Positions 16,642 through 25,590 of a stretch of DNA of 64,000 nt are shown one piece after another. Origin of the DNA: UBA12202 sp002691725. GTDB taxonomy: Bacteria; Pseudomonadota; Alphaproteobacteria; Puniceispirillales; UBA1172. How positions within the stretch are numbered: the first letter of the stretch is position 1; every line of letters begins with the position of its first letter. A program made the position numbers and the translations under genes. The notes under the pieces were generated by a model. It had not been told where the DNA came from. It worked only from the letters and a program-made list of their open reading frames with translations, and did no database searches. The DNA lies in NCBI GenBank assembly GCA_965660675.1, contig CBFIAU010000009.1, positions 58,266 to 122,265 on the forward strand. The letters are read 5' to 3'.

Positions 16642-17463
16642 ATGGATCAACCTCAAGATCAGTCTGATAACCCTTTACATAATGGCGACCCTTTACATAA
16701 TGGCGACCCTGTCAAAAAGGGTCAAAAACTCTACGAAGGAAAAGCAAAAGCAATTTTTGCCACCGATACGCCCGATCAATTGATCCAGTATTTCAAAGAT
16801 GACGCGACCGCTTATAATGCCCAAAAGCATGAGGTGATCTCTGGCAAGGGCAGGCTTAATAATGCCATCTCACATCATATAATGACGGCGTTAGGGTCGG
16901 CGGGCATAAGTCATCATCTGATCAAGAAAATCAATAACCGCGAACAGCTGATACTCAAATGTACGATTATTCCAGTTGAGGTTGTGGTTCGCAATATCGC
17001 CGCAGGTTCCATGGTTGGGCGGCTGGCAGGCAACCACATTCCGATCAGCCAAGGCACCTGCCTGAAATCACCTATCGTTGAATATTATCTCAAAGAAGAT
17101 GCGCTTAATGACCCGATTATCACGTCTGAACATATCACTGAGTTTGGTCTAGCTAGTGCGGAAGAATTAGATTATATCCGCTTTACCGCGCTTGCTATCA
17201 ATCGGCTTTTGACAAATATCTTTGCTGATATTGGGATTGTGTTAGTGGATTTTAAGCTGGAGTTTGGCCGCCCAGCCGCCCCTTTAGAGGGCGAGCCTGC
17301 GATTATCCTGGCTGATGAGATTAGCCCCGATAACTGCCGTCTATGGGATAGAGAGACAGGCGATATCAAAGATAAGGATAGGTTCCGCAAGGATTTAGGC
17401 GGATTAGTTGATGCCTATCAAGATATTGCCAGCCGTTTTGGATTGACCGTATCACTGCCGTAA
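16642..17463 (+). CDS. purC: SAICAR synthetase with repeat-built N-terminal extension
   Basis: A 273-residue phosphoribosylaminoimidazole-succinocarboxamide synthase, which joins CAIR and aspartate using ATP. The core begins at about residue 28 with KLYEGKAKAIF and includes YFKDDATAYNA, EVVVRNIAAGS and LVDFKLEFG plus the C-terminal ADEISPDNCRLWD. The first 27 residues are an extra Asn/Asp-rich leader containing a repeated D-P-L-H-N-G unit from an 18-bp tandem repeat; usual PurC is about 240-255 residues. A start inside the leader cannot be excluded. It sits 100 bp after purB and 14 bp before purS. Confidence 0.94.
   Translation: MDQPQDQSDNPLHNGDPLHNGDPVKKGQKLYEGKAKAIFATDTPDQLIQYFKDDATAYNAQKHEVISGKGRLNNAISHHIMTALGSAGISHHLIKKINNREQLILKCTIIPVEVVVRNIAAGSMVGRLAGNHIPISQGTCLKSPIVEYYLKEDALNDPIITSEHITEFGLASAEELDYIRFTALAINRLLTNIFADIGIVLVDFKLEFGRPAAPLEGEPAIILADEISPDNCRLWDRETGDIKDKDRFRKDLGGLVDAYQDIASRFGLTVSLP
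16671..16706 (+). repeat. In-frame 18-bp perfect tandem duplication in purC leader
   Basis: The unit ccctttacataatggcga occurs at 16671-16688 and 16689-16706, and a third partial copy begins at 16707. It lies in the 5' coding part of purC and repeats the hexapeptide N-P-L-H-N-G-D in frame, upstream of the conserved core. Confidence 0.92.
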
Positions 17464-17477
17464 CAGAGAGGATGAAT

Positions 17478-17738
17478 ATGCTAAGGGTTACTATCACGAT
17501 TAGCTTGAAAGACGGGGTTCTTGATCCCGAAGGCCAAGCCATCGAACATTCACTTGGCAATCTGGGTTATCATGAAGCAAGTGATATTCGGACTGGCCGC
17601 ATTATCAGCTTTACTATTGATGAGACCAATTTGAGCCGCGCCAATCAGAAGGTTGCGAAAATGTGTGAAACCCTATTAGTCAATACCGTCATTGAAAATT
17701 ACGATATTACTGTCGAAGATCAGGTTGAGGACGAGTAG
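17478..17738 (+). CDS. purS: Phosphoribosylformylglycinamidine synthase subunit PurS
   Basis: An 86-residue PurS protein. It bridges PurL and PurQ in the three-part FGAM synthase that converts FGAR, glutamine and ATP to FGAM. RVTITISLKDGVLDPEGQA and the LGNLGYHEASDIRTGR segment are diagnostic. ATG 17478 is preferred because the AGAGAGG Shine-Dalgarno sits about seven bases before it; the ATG two codons upstream would nearly touch that site. It is followed by purQ after 5 bp. Confidence 0.94.
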   Translation: MLRVTITISLKDGVLDPEGQAIEHSLGNLGYHEASDIRTGRIISFTIDETNLSRANQKVAKMCETLLVNTVIENYDITVEDQVEDE

Positions 17739-17743
17739 ATAAA

Positions 17744-18430
17744 GTGGCAAATGTAGCGGTTATCAGCTTTCCCGGATCGAATTGCGATCGGGATATTATC
17801 ACAGCGGTAAAACATATTACCGGCACAGACCCGGCGCAATATTGGCATAAAGAAACCAGCATGGACAAACATGATCTGGTCATTTTGCCCGGTGGATTTT
17901 CATTTGGTGACTATCTCCGATGCGGGGCAATAGCCGCCCGTTCACCGATCATGGATGAGATGATGGAGCATGTCTGGCGTGGTGGTTATGTGCTTGGGAT
18001 ATGCAACGGTTTTCAGATATTGACTGAGGCTGGCATACTGCCCGGCACGTTGATGCGAAACAAACAGCTTCAATTTGTTTGCCGTGATGTCATGCTGACC
18101 ATCCATCAGACCGAAAGCAACGCTATCCTGGCCCAGTGCAAAGAGCAGATGCAGTTGCAAATCCCTGTTGCCCATAACGAAGGCAATTATTTTGCTGATC
18201 CAGATACTCTCAAGAAAATGGCTGATAAGGGTCAAATTGCCGTGACTTATACCAATACAGGGGCTGAGAATTATAATCCTAATGGCGCGATAAATGATAT
18301 TGCTGGCGTGACATCTGAAAATGGCCGTGTCTTAGGATTAATGCCGCATCCTGAAAGAAAGGCCGAGGATATTCATGGCGGGCAAGATGGCCGGCTACTC
18401 CTGACATCTGTCATTGAGGCTGCATCATGA
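17744..18430 (+). CDS. purQ: Phosphoribosylformylglycinamidine synthase subunit PurQ (glutaminase)
   Basis: A 228-residue class I glutamine amidotransferase subunit that supplies ammonia to PurL. The nucleophilic Cys is in GICNGFQIL and the His-Glu pair in MPHPERKAED near the C-terminus. SFPGSNCDRD at the start and LPGGFSFGDYLRCG are family markers. Translation starts at GTG 17744, which gives the conserved MANVAVISFPGSN end. Its stop overlaps the purL start by four bases (ATGA). Confidence 0.95.
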   Translation: MANVAVISFPGSNCDRDIITAVKHITGTDPAQYWHKETSMDKHDLVILPGGFSFGDYLRCGAIAARSPIMDEMMEHVWRGGYVLGICNGFQILTEAGILPGTLMRNKQLQFVCRDVMLTIHQTESNAILAQCKEQMQLQIPVAHNEGNYFADPDTLKKMADKGQIAVTYTNTGAENYNPNGAINDIAGVTSENGRVLGLMPHPERKAEDIHGGQDGRLLLTSVIEAAS

Positions 18431-20649
18431 CCGGAGGAGCTGAACATACAACCGTAGATCAAGCTCGTGACATGGGATTAAGCGCCGATGAGTTTGACCG
18501 AATATGTGAGCGTCTAGGCCGTATCCCTAATCTTACCGAACTTGGTATTTTTTCTGCCATGTGGTCTGAGCATTGTTCGTATAAATCGTCACGGCGTTGG
18601 CTGAAAACCTTGCCAATAAGCGGCGAGCAAGTCATTCATGGCCCAGGTGAGAATGCTGGTGTTGTTGATATTGGTGATGGTATGGCGGCGGTGTTCAAAA
18701 TCGAAAGCCATAATCACCCTTCCTTTATTGAGCCGTATCAAGGGGCTGCAACCGGTGTTGGCGGCATTTTAAGAGATGTGTTCACGATGGGAGCGCGGCC
18801 AGTCGCTCTCCTTAATGCGCTGCGTTTTGGGGCGCCTGACCATGCCTTAACGCGGCATTTAGTGAGTGGTGTGGTTAGCGGTATTGGCGGCTATGGCAAT
18901 TGTATTGGTATTCCGACGATTGGCGGCGAAACCCATTTTGATGCTAGCTATAATCAGAATATTCTGGTTAATGCGATGGCGGTTGGCTTGGCGAGAGCAG
19001 ACCGCATTTTCCTCTCTGCGGCATCGGGTGTTGGTAATCCCGTGATATATATTGGTGCTAAAACTGGCCGTGATGGCATTCATGGTGCGACTATGGCATC
19101 GGCGGAGTTTAGCGAGGAGGATATGTCTAAACGGCCAACGGTTCAGGTTGGTGATCCGCTTGCTGGTAAGCTGTTGATGGAAGCCAGCCTTGAGCTTATG
19201 GCATCGGATGCGGTTGTCTCTATTCAGGATATGGGGGCGGCTGGCCTGACCTCATCATCGGTTGAGATGTCTAGCAAGGGCGGCTTAGGCATGGAAATTG
19301 ATCTTGATCAAGTTCCTATCCGTGAAAAAGGCATGACCCCTTATGAGATCATGCTGTCCGAATCACAGGAACGCATGCTGGTTGTTTTAAAACCTGATGC
19401 TACCGAACGGGCGCAGGCTATCTTTGATAAATGGGATTTGGATTTTGCGATTATTGGCAAGGTCACAGATAGCGGTCATCTGGTATTGACCGCACAAGAT
19501 GAAATTGTTGCTGATTTGCCGCTTGATCCATTGGTGAATGATGCGCCTGAATATGATCGCCCGCATGAGGCGACTCCACCACTATCACCGATAGACAATG
19601 CGGAGCTGGTTCAGGATATGCCATTAAGTGATGCCCTTAAAGCGATGCTCGGTAGCCATTTTCTGGCCAGTCGGCGCTGGGTTTATGAGCAATATGATCG
19701 GCATGTTATGGCGGATACGGTTATCGAAAGCGGCGGTGATGCGGCTTTGGTTCGCGTTCATGGCACTAATCGCGGTTTAGCGGTGACGACAGATTGCACA
19801 CAGCGTTATGTGCTTGCTGACCCTTATCAAGGCGCGATGCAAGCGGTTGCCGAAGCTTACCGCAATATTACCGCGACGGGCGCAAAACCTTTAGCGACAA
19901 CCAATAACCTCAATTTTGGTAATCCTGAAAAATCAGCCATTATGGGGCAAATTGTCGGCTCGATTAAAGGCATGGGGGCGGCATGTTCGGCGCTTAATGT
20001 TCCTGTCGTATCGGGGAATGTGTCGCTTTATAACGAAACTGATGGTCAGGCGATTGCGCCAGCACCTGTTATTGGCATGGTTGGGGTGATCTCTGATATC
20101 AAAGATGCGGTCACGATTGCGCTCAAACAGGCTGGTGAGACGCTTTATATCATTGGCCAAAGCCAAGATACGGCTGATGGCTGGTTGTCGAACAGCGTCT
20201 ATGCACATGTTATTGCTGGCAATGATACGGCCACGGCGCCGCCATCTGTTGATCTCGGCTCTGAGCAAAAGCATGGGGAATACATACGGCATCTTATTTC
20301 GCAACATCTTGTGTCTGCTGTCCATGACATTGGCGATGGTGGGGCGCTGGCTGCATTGGCTGAAATGGCAATGGCTGGCAACATTGGCGTAAATCTGACC
20401 CTTGAGGCAGAGCAGTTAACCCATGGCTGGGCATTTGGTGAAGATCAAGCCCGCTATCTGGTGGCGAGCGCCGACCCAACAGCATTAGAGGCCGCAGCGG
20501 CACGTTATGACATCAATATTCAAAAAATTGCTATGACTTCGGATAATATGCAATTGAAACTTGGCGGCAGTGATATTATCTCAGTAGGAGAACTAAATTC
20601 TGTGTATGAAAATTGGCTTCCTGAATTAATGGGAAGCAAAAAACAATAA
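18427..20649 (+). CDS. purL: Phosphoribosylformylglycinamidine synthase subunit PurL (small type)
   Basis: A 740-residue small-type PurL, the ATP-using synthase part of the PurLQS complex. It has the SAMWSEHCSYKSSR start, KIESHNHPSFIEPYQGAATG for ATP/Mg binding, a second AIRS-synthase-like half with SGNVSLYNET, and VHDIGDGGALAALAEMA. The PurS and PurQ partners lie directly upstream, which fits this short form rather than the fused large PurL of Enterobacteria. The four-base overlap with purQ indicates coupled translation. Confidence 0.96.
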   Translation: MTGGAEHTTVDQARDMGLSADEFDRICERLGRIPNLTELGIFSAMWSEHCSYKSSRRWLKTLPISGEQVIHGPGENAGVVDIGDGMAAVFKIESHNHPSFIEPYQGAATGVGGILRDVFTMGARPVALLNALRFGAPDHALTRHLVSGVVSGIGGYGNCIGIPTIGGETHFDASYNQNILVNAMAVGLARADRIFLSAASGVGNPVIYIGAKTGRDGIHGATMASAEFSEEDMSKRPTVQVGDPLAGKLLMEASLELMASDAVVSIQDMGAAGLTSSSVEMSSKGGLGMEIDLDQVPIREKGMTPYEIMLSESQERMLVVLKPDATERAQAIFDKWDLDFAIIGKVTDSGHLVLTAQDEIVADLPLDPLVNDAPEYDRPHEATPPLSPIDNAELVQDMPLSDALKAMLGSHFLASRRWVYEQYDRHVMADTVIESGGDAALVRVHGTNRGLAVTTDCTQRYVLADPYQGAMQAVAEAYRNITATGAKPLATTNNLNFGNPEKSAIMGQIVGSIKGMGAACSALNVPVVSGNVSLYNETDGQAIAPAPVIGMVGVISDIKDAVTIALKQAGETLYIIGQSQDTADGWLSNSVYAHVIAGNDTATAPPSVDLGSEQKHGEYIRHLISQHLVSAVHDIGDGGALAALAEMAMAGNIGVNLTLEAEQLTHGWAFGEDQARYLVASADPTALEAAAARYDINIQKIAMTSDNMQLKLGGSDIISVGELNSVYENWLPELMGSKKQ

Positions 20650-20687
20650 CAAGACCACAACAGGCTGATGAAAAAAGGACATATGCG

Positions 20688-20924
20688 ATGGCTATGCGAG
20701 CCGATGAAATTGAAAAATGTATTCGTGAGGCCTTACCAGATTGCGACGTGACGATAGAAGACCTCGCCGGTGATGGTGATCATTATTCTTGCCATATCCG
20801 CTCAAAGGCGTTTGCTGGTAAAACCCGTGTCCAACAACATAAAATCGTTTATGAGGCGCTTGGGGGAAGAATGGGTAACCAGCTCCATGCTCTTGCTATA
20901 CAAACTACCCCGATTGAGGAGTAA
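20688..20924 (+). CDS. BolA family protein
   Basis: A 78-residue BolA-like protein (IbaG/BolA2 size). The conserved DLAGDGDHYSCHIRSKAFAGKTRVQQHKIVYEALG gives the KH-like fold and the C-terminal His used for shared [2Fe-2S] binding. The gene is 3 bp before a CGFS monothiol glutaredoxin. The two proteins are known to form [2Fe-2S]-bridged heterodimers in iron sensing or Fe-S delivery, so the pairing supports the call. Confidence 0.93.
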   Translation: MAMRADEIEKCIREALPDCDVTIEDLAGDGDHYSCHIRSKAFAGKTRVQQHKIVYEALGGRMGNQLHALAIQTTPIEE

Positions 20925-20927
20925 TCC

Positions 20928-21278
20928 ATGTTAGATGAACAAACCAAGACCCGTATCGAAACCAATATCACCAGCCAGGATGTCGTGCTATTCATGAAAG
21001 GCACTCCAGTATTTCCACAATGCGGCTTCTCAGCGGCTGTTGTTGGTGTGCTGACTCACCTTAACGTCCCATTCAAAGGCGTAAATGTGCTTGAGGATGA
21101 AGCGGTTCGTGAAGGGATTAAGCACTTCACGGATTGGCCAACCATTCCGCAGCTTTATGTTAAAGGTGAGTTTGTTGGTGGCTGTGATATTATTCGTGAG
21201 ATGTATGAAACGGGTGAGTTAACCGAAATGTTCAACACTCGCGGCATTGCCACAACCCCCCAAGCTCTCAACAGTTAA
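20928..21278 (+). CDS. grxD: Monothiol glutaredoxin, Grx4 type
   Basis: A 116-residue monothiol glutaredoxin. The active site is CGFS (PQCGFSAAV, about residues 31-37), preceded by LFMKGTP. GSH-binding features follow in WPTIPQLYVKGEFVGGCDII. These proteins carry and transfer [2Fe-2S] clusters. GAGGAG precedes the ATG, and the gene is 3 bp after bolA, so they are coupled. It is the last gene of the purine-bolA run. Confidence 0.95.
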   Translation: MLDEQTKTRIETNITSQDVVLFMKGTPVFPQCGFSAAVVGVLTHLNVPFKGVNVLEDEAVREGIKHFTDWPTIPQLYVKGEFVGGCDIIREMYETGELTEMFNTRGIATTPQALNS

Positions 21279-21299
21279 CTCTGCTAGCATAATCTGAGG

Positions 21300-21368
21300 C
21301 TTCTGCTATGATGTGAAAACATCATTCCAGAAGGCTATTGGCTTCGCTTGTCGTTATCTGCGCAAGCG
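21300..21368. other. Two hairpins between grxD and the EamA gene
   Basis: The first hairpin (21300-21333) has an outer stem CTTCTG/CAGAAG, a symmetric 2x2 internal loop, an inner stem ATGATGT/ACATCAT and a GAAA tetraloop. The second (21345-21368) pairs CGCTTG with CAAGCG. No U-run follows either, so they are not obvious intrinsic terminators. They could be a leader of the EamA mRNA, an RNA-processing site or a small RNA. Confidence 0.45.
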
Positions 21369-21406
21369 CCTGAGGCTGATGCTTGCTGGTTGCTTTAGGA
21401 GAAATA

Positions 21407-22303
21407 ATGCCTATTGCCACTTGGGGTTTACTGCTCCTTCTCTCTTTTGTCTGGAGCTTATCCTTCACCACAGCAGAAATCTTGCTTGAGACGGCTTTGC
21501 CTTTCACCATCGTATTCTATCGCGTGCTGATTGCTAGTCTGATTATGATCGTTCTGATCCGCGGATTAGGTAAACGCATCCCCTATGCCCCACGCGCCCT
21601 GTTTTTCCTCTTTCTCATGGGTTTGACCAATAACGCCTTACCCTTTTCTGCCATTGTCTATGGCCAGCAGTTTATAACGGGCGGCCTAGCGACAATAATC
21701 AACACAAATACGGCGTTTTTAACGCTGATCTTCTCAAGTCTTATTCTGGCAGATGAACGGCTGACGACAATCCGTGTGCTTGGCTTGGCATTAGGCATTG
21801 CTGGAGTGGTTATCGCTATTGGCCCACATGAGCTGTTATATTTCTCTATGGAAAATCTGGGAGAGCAATGCGTTCTCTTTGCCACCCTCTGTTATGCGGT
21901 ATCAACAACCTTGGCACGCAAGCTTATCAAAGGCATAGACCCATTGGTTTCAGTGACCATCATGCTAAGCTCAAGTGCGTTATGGATGAGTGTGATTGTC
22001 TTATTCATGGAAGGTGTTCCAACAATCCCCTTAAGCGGGGTTAATATTGCATCAATCCTGACCCTTGCCGGGCTTTCGACCAGCCTTGCTTATATCTTGT
22101 ATTTCATGTTGCTTGATCGCGCAGGAGCTGGCTCAACCGCATTGGTAACTGTCATTATCCCGCCAGTTACCATGATCATGGATGCGTTCATTTTAGGCGA
22201 CGAAATAACCGGCCAACAGCTGGCCGGTTTTGTCTTTGTAGCATGCGGGATGTTCATGGTAGCGCGCGGCTTGCCGCAAGCACCACCAAGACCAGCCTCT
22301 TAA
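21407..22303 (+). CDS. EamA/DMT superfamily transporter
   Basis: A 298-residue inner-membrane protein with about ten hydrophobic segments in two EamA repeats, the drug/metabolite transporter layout. Segments such as FVWSLSFTTAEILLETALPF and LILADERLTTIRVLGLALG in the first half and LLDRAGAGSTALVTVIIPPV in the second are typical. The substrate is unknown (metabolite or amino acid export is usual). ATG 21407 is chosen because TAGGAGA lies 6 bases before it; an upstream TTG lacks such a site. Its last 4 bp overlap the convergent rpsD gene. Confidence 0.88.
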   Translation: MPIATWGLLLLLSFVWSLSFTTAEILLETALPFTIVFYRVLIASLIMIVLIRGLGKRIPYAPRALFFLFLMGLTNNALPFSAIVYGQQFITGGLATIINTNTAFLTLIFSSLILADERLTTIRVLGLALGIAGVVIAIGPHELLYFSMENLGEQCVLFATLCYAVSTTLARKLIKGIDPLVSVTIMLSSSALWMSVIVLFMEGVPTIPLSGVNIASILTLAGLSTSLAYILYFMLLDRAGAGSTALVTVIIPPVTMIMDAFILGDEITGQQLAGFVFVACGMFMVARGLPQAPPRPAS

Positions 22304-22929
22304 CGTGAGTAATATTCGATCACCAGATTAGGTTCCATCTGAACCGGATATGGCACATCTTCAATCGCTGGCACGCGGACATAACTGCCCTTGAATGCGG
22401 CTTCGTCAACCGACAGATATTCAGGAATATCACGTTCAGCCGATACCATAGCATCAAGTAACGAAGGAATATTGCGGGCGCGTTCACGCACTTCAACAAC
22501 ATCGTCAGGCTTGAGCATGCGTGATGAAATGTTACAAATCACACCATTAACCATAACATGCTTATGGTTTACCAGCTGCCGCGCGGCAAACACGGTCGGG
22601 GCAAATTTCATGCGATAAATAACAGCGTCAAGGCGGCTTTCCAGAATACCGATCAGGTTTTCACCTGTATCACCACGGCGGCGCACAGCCTCAACATAAT
22701 ATTTCTTAAATTGCTTTTCACCAATATTGCCGTAATAGCCTTTCAGCTTCTGTTTTGCCATTAGCTGAATACCATAATCCGTCGGCTTACTGCGCCGTTG
22801 ACCATGCTGGCCGGGGCCATATTCGCGGGAATTAACTGGTGATTTTGGACGACCCCAAAGGTTAACACCTAAACGGCGGTCAATCTTGTACTTGGCGTGA
22901 TGCCTTTTATGTTCGGACAAAGAAGCCAT
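22300..22929 (-). CDS. rpsD: 30S ribosomal protein S4
   Basis: A 209-residue S4 of full length, a primary 16S rRNA binder that nucleates 30S assembly. It has the N-terminal R/K-rich part with KYKIDRRLGVNLWGRPKSP and an S4 RNA-binding domain around RLDAVIYRMKFAPTVFAARQ and HVMVNGVICNI. The C-terminal YPVQMEPNLVIEYYSR is diagnostic. It stands alone rather than in the alpha operon, as in many alphaproteobacteria. A 138-bp upstream gap holds a nested inverted repeat. Confidence 0.97.
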   Translation of the reverse strand: MASLSEHKRHHAKYKIDRRLGVNLWGRPKSPVNSREYGPGQHGQRRSKPTDYGIQLMAKQKLKGYYGNIGEKQFKKYYVEAVRRRGDTGENLIGILESRLDAVIYRMKFAPTVFAARQLVNHKHVMVNGVICNISSRMLKPDDVVEVRERARNIPSLLDAMVSAERDIPEYLSVDEAAFKGSYVRVPAIEDVPYPVQMEPNLVIEYYSR

Positions 22930-22957
22930 ATCATATACTCCATATTTTAATTTTTGT

Positions 22958-22995
22958 CCCGGTAGGGTTTATAAGCTTTTGGCTTATGAACCGGG
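22958..22995 (-). promoter_or_regulatory. Nested inverted repeats in the rpsD leader
   Basis: About 30 bp upstream of the rpsD ATG, CCCGGT (22958-22963) pairs with ACCGGG (22990-22995) and encloses ATAAGC/GCTTAT (22971-22976 and 22982-22987). On the rpsD strand no U-run follows, so it is not a plain terminator of trmJ. A structured leader for S4 control is possible; it does not match a riboswitch class I know. Confidence 0.4.
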
Positions 22996-23067
22996 GCAAC
23001 TCACCCATGTGAATTGTCCACGTTCCCAGGAAGTGATGTGTTGGTTTAGAAAATAATGCAAGCTATG

Positions 23068-23880
23068 TCAAGTCTGATCACGACCAAGGGCTTTGCCGCT
23101 TCTTTCAATCGCTTTCATGATGCCGTGAAGCGTCCGAATATCCTGTTCCGTTAATGCTGATTTGTTAAACATGGCTTTGATATTCCGCATAATCACAGGG
23201 CGCATTTCCGGACTTGCAAAAAATCCTCCTTTGGCAATCTTATCTTCAAGCATCTGATAGAAAAACTCCCTTGTTTTAAGATCAGCCAAAGCTTCATCCG
23301 GCTCCGATGAAGGCGAGCTAATCGCCTTAGTATCCGCAGTGGCATGCAGAGCCGCCATCCGGCATTCCCACCCCATCAGCAAGACGGCCTGCGCCAGATT
23401 TAGCGAAGAAAACAAAGGGTTTAGAGGCACGGTGACAATAATATTCGCCAAGGCGACCTCATCATTATCAAGCCCTGCCCTTTCACCGCCAAATAATAGC
23501 GCCGTCTCACCACCTGTCTGCTGATGCGCGATGATTGCCTCCGCCGCTTGCCGGGGGTTCATGACGGTTTGCGCCATGCCGCGTTTGCGGGCGGTTGTTG
23601 CCACCAATAACGTGCAGCCCTCTGCCGCCTCAGACGTTGATGGAAAAACCGCCGCTTGATCCAGAATATCACTGCCGCCAGATGCCATAGCCTCCGCCGC
23701 AGGGTTAGGCCAGCCATCACGCGGCTGAACAAGTCTTAAATCAGAACAGCCACAATTTTTCATCGCGCGTGCCGCCGCACCAATATTCTCACCCATCTGC
23801 GGATGCGATAGAATCACCGCCGGCATTAGCCGCGCTAGTGTCGGGTGATCTGCTTCGGCTGAATGGTGTGTTCCAGCCAA
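23068..23880 (-). CDS. trmJ: TrmJ-like tRNA/rRNA 2'-O-methyltransferase (SpoU family)
   Basis: A 270-residue SPOUT enzyme. SpoU motif 1 is ENIGAAARAMKNCG. Motifs 2 and 3, LLFGGERAGLDNDE and VPLNPLFSSLNLAQAVLLMGWE, form the SAM-binding trefoil knot. The C-terminal extension and overall length match TrmJ, which methylates the ribose of nucleotide 32 of tRNAs. The assignment within SpoU is by length and motif spacing. Its start lies 3 bp past the cimA stop, so it is probably translated from the cimA message. Confidence 0.85.
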   Translation of the reverse strand: MAGTHHSAEADHPTLARLMPAVILSHPQMGENIGAAARAMKNCGCSDLRLVQPRDGWPNPAAEAMASGGSDILDQAAVFPSTSEAAEGCTLLVATTARKRGMAQTVMNPRQAAEAIIAHQQTGGETALLFGGERAGLDNDEVALANIIVTVPLNPLFSSLNLAQAVLLMGWECRMAALHATADTKAISSPSSEPDEALADLKTREFFYQMLEDKIAKGGFFASPEMRPVIMRNIKAMFNKSALTEQDIRTLHGIMKAIERSGKALGRDQT

Positions 23881-23883
23881 GGT

Positions 23884-25497
23884 TTACGCCTCTGCTGGTG
23901 GCGTCAGTCCAGAATGATAGAGCTTCCACGTCATCGCATCGGTTAAGGCGATAACCGATGCATCAATAATGTTTGTCGACACCCCAACTGATGTCCAGTT
24001 CAGGCCGTCCTCGTCATGGCATTGAATTAAAACTCTCGTGACCGCGTCTGTTCCGCCATCGCCTTCATCGCCTGCTAGTATACGCACTTTATAATCCACC
24101 AGCGAAACCCCGGCCAATGTCGGATAAGCTCTTACCAAGGCTTTACGGATAGCGGTATCAACGGCATTAACCGGGCCATTACCAACCGCCGCCTCATGAT
24201 AAGATACACCGCTGACGACAACGCTTGCGGTCGCTTCAGATTCAACAACCAAATCACCCTTGGCGTTAAAACGGCGTTCATCCATGACGCGGAAACGGCC
24301 AATAGAAAAATAATTATCAACTGATAATAGCCGCCGCGCCACCATCAGCTCAAAGCTCGCCTCAGCAGTATCATAAGCATAGCCGCGAAACTCAAGCTCT
24401 TTAACCTCAGCAATTAGCCGATCCAAGCGCTTGTCTTTGGGGTCAATATCCATCCCAAGCTCTTTGAACCGGGCAATGAAATTGGCTTTTCCTGATTGAT
24501 CAGAGACAACATACTGGCGGCTATTCCCGACTTTCTCAGGATCAATGTGTTCATATGTGCGTGGGTCTTTTTGCGCGGCAGAGGCATGAAGCCCGCCCTT
24601 ATGCGCAAATGCCGCATCACCAACATAAGGCGCATGAGCATTAGATAATCTGTTAATCCGGCTATCCAGCATCCGCGACAGCTTTTTCAGCTTAACCAGA
24701 CGCTCAACAGGTATCCCTGTTTCATAGCCCATTTTCAGCATGAGATTAGGAATAAGCGTTATCATATTAGCATTTCCGCAACGCTCACCAATGCCATTGA
24801 TCGTGCCTTGAATTTGTCTGGCACCAGCCTTGATAGCGGCTATTGTATTGGCAATTGCGAGGCCTGCATCATTATGGGTGTGGATGCCAATGCGAATATC
24901 CGGAAAGTTTTCAGCGACAGTCTTGACCGCAATATAAACATCATCAGGTAATGTTCCGCCATTGGTATCACAAAGCACAATCCATTCAGCGCCACCTTGA
25001 CGCGCCGCAGCAACAACATCAAGCGCATATGCAGTATTTGACTTAAAACCATCAAAAAAATGCTCACAATCAAACATCGGCTCTCTGCCCTTGTCTTTAG
25101 CAGCCTTGAGCGAGTCGGTGATCATGTGAAGATTTTCATCAAGGCTAACCCCTAACGCCTTGGTAACGTGAAAATCCCATGTTTTTCCAACAAGGCAAGT
25201 CGCATCAGTTTCGGCATTAATAACAGCGACTAATCCGGGATCATTAGCCGAGCTTCGGCCGCCGCGCCGAGTCATGCCAAAGGCAACTGATTTGGCATTT
25301 TGCATCGCTGGAAACTGAGAGAAAAAGCTATCATCTGTTGGATTAGCACCGGGCCAACCGCCTTCAACATAATCAATACCAATCTCATCAAGGGCTTGGG
25401 CAATAGCAATCTTATCAGCAACAGAGAAATCAATTCCTCTGGTCTGGCCGCCATCTCTGAGTGTGGTATCGAAAAGCCAAATTCGTTTATCGGCCAT
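23884..25497 (-). CDS. cimA: Citramalate synthase
   Basis: A 537-residue enzyme of the LeuA/CimA family. The N-terminal TIM barrel starts with FDTTLRDGGQTRGIDF and has HNDAGLAIANTIAAIKAGARQIQGTINGIGERCGNANM, with metal and catalytic residues. The C-terminal LeuA-type regulatory domain (about 405-520) contains VDYKVRI. This layout is the CimA-type (COG0119, TIGR00977), which condenses pyruvate with acetyl-CoA to (R)-citramalate for isoleucine synthesis. True 2-isopropylmalate synthase is the main alternative. AGGA precedes ATG 25497. It is followed by trmJ. Confidence 0.88.
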   Translation of the reverse strand: MADKRIWLFDTTLRDGGQTRGIDFSVADKIAIAQALDEIGIDYVEGGWPGANPTDDSFFSQFPAMQNAKSVAFGMTRRGGRSSANDPGLVAVINAETDATCLVGKTWDFHVTKALGVSLDENLHMITDSLKAAKDKGREPMFDCEHFFDGFKSNTAYALDVVAAARQGGAEWIVLCDTNGGTLPDDVYIAVKTVAENFPDIRIGIHTHNDAGLAIANTIAAIKAGARQIQGTINGIGERCGNANMITLIPNLMLKMGYETGIPVERLVKLKKLSRMLDSRINRLSNAHAPYVGDAAFAHKGGLHASAAQKDPRTYEHIDPEKVGNSRQYVVSDQSGKANFIARFKELGMDIDPKDKRLDRLIAEVKELEFRGYAYDTAEASFELMVARRLLSVDNYFSIGRFRVMDERRFNAKGDLVVESEATASVVVSGVSYHEAAVGNGPVNAVDTAIRKALVRAYPTLAGVSLVDYKVRILAGDEGDGGTDAVTRVLIQCHDEDGLNWTSVGVSTNIIDASVIALTDAMTWKLYHSGLTPPAEA

Positions 25498-25590
25498 GTT
25501 TACATCCTCTGTCCTGCATCTTTATGGCATTAGAACCCATCATGAGCAATAGCATAGGTCATTATCTTATTAGTCTCGCATTAACCTGAC

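Noticed and set aside
22930..23067. SAM or other known riboswitch before rpsD
   Set aside because: No match to a consensus I can recall, and rpsD is not a usual riboswitch target.
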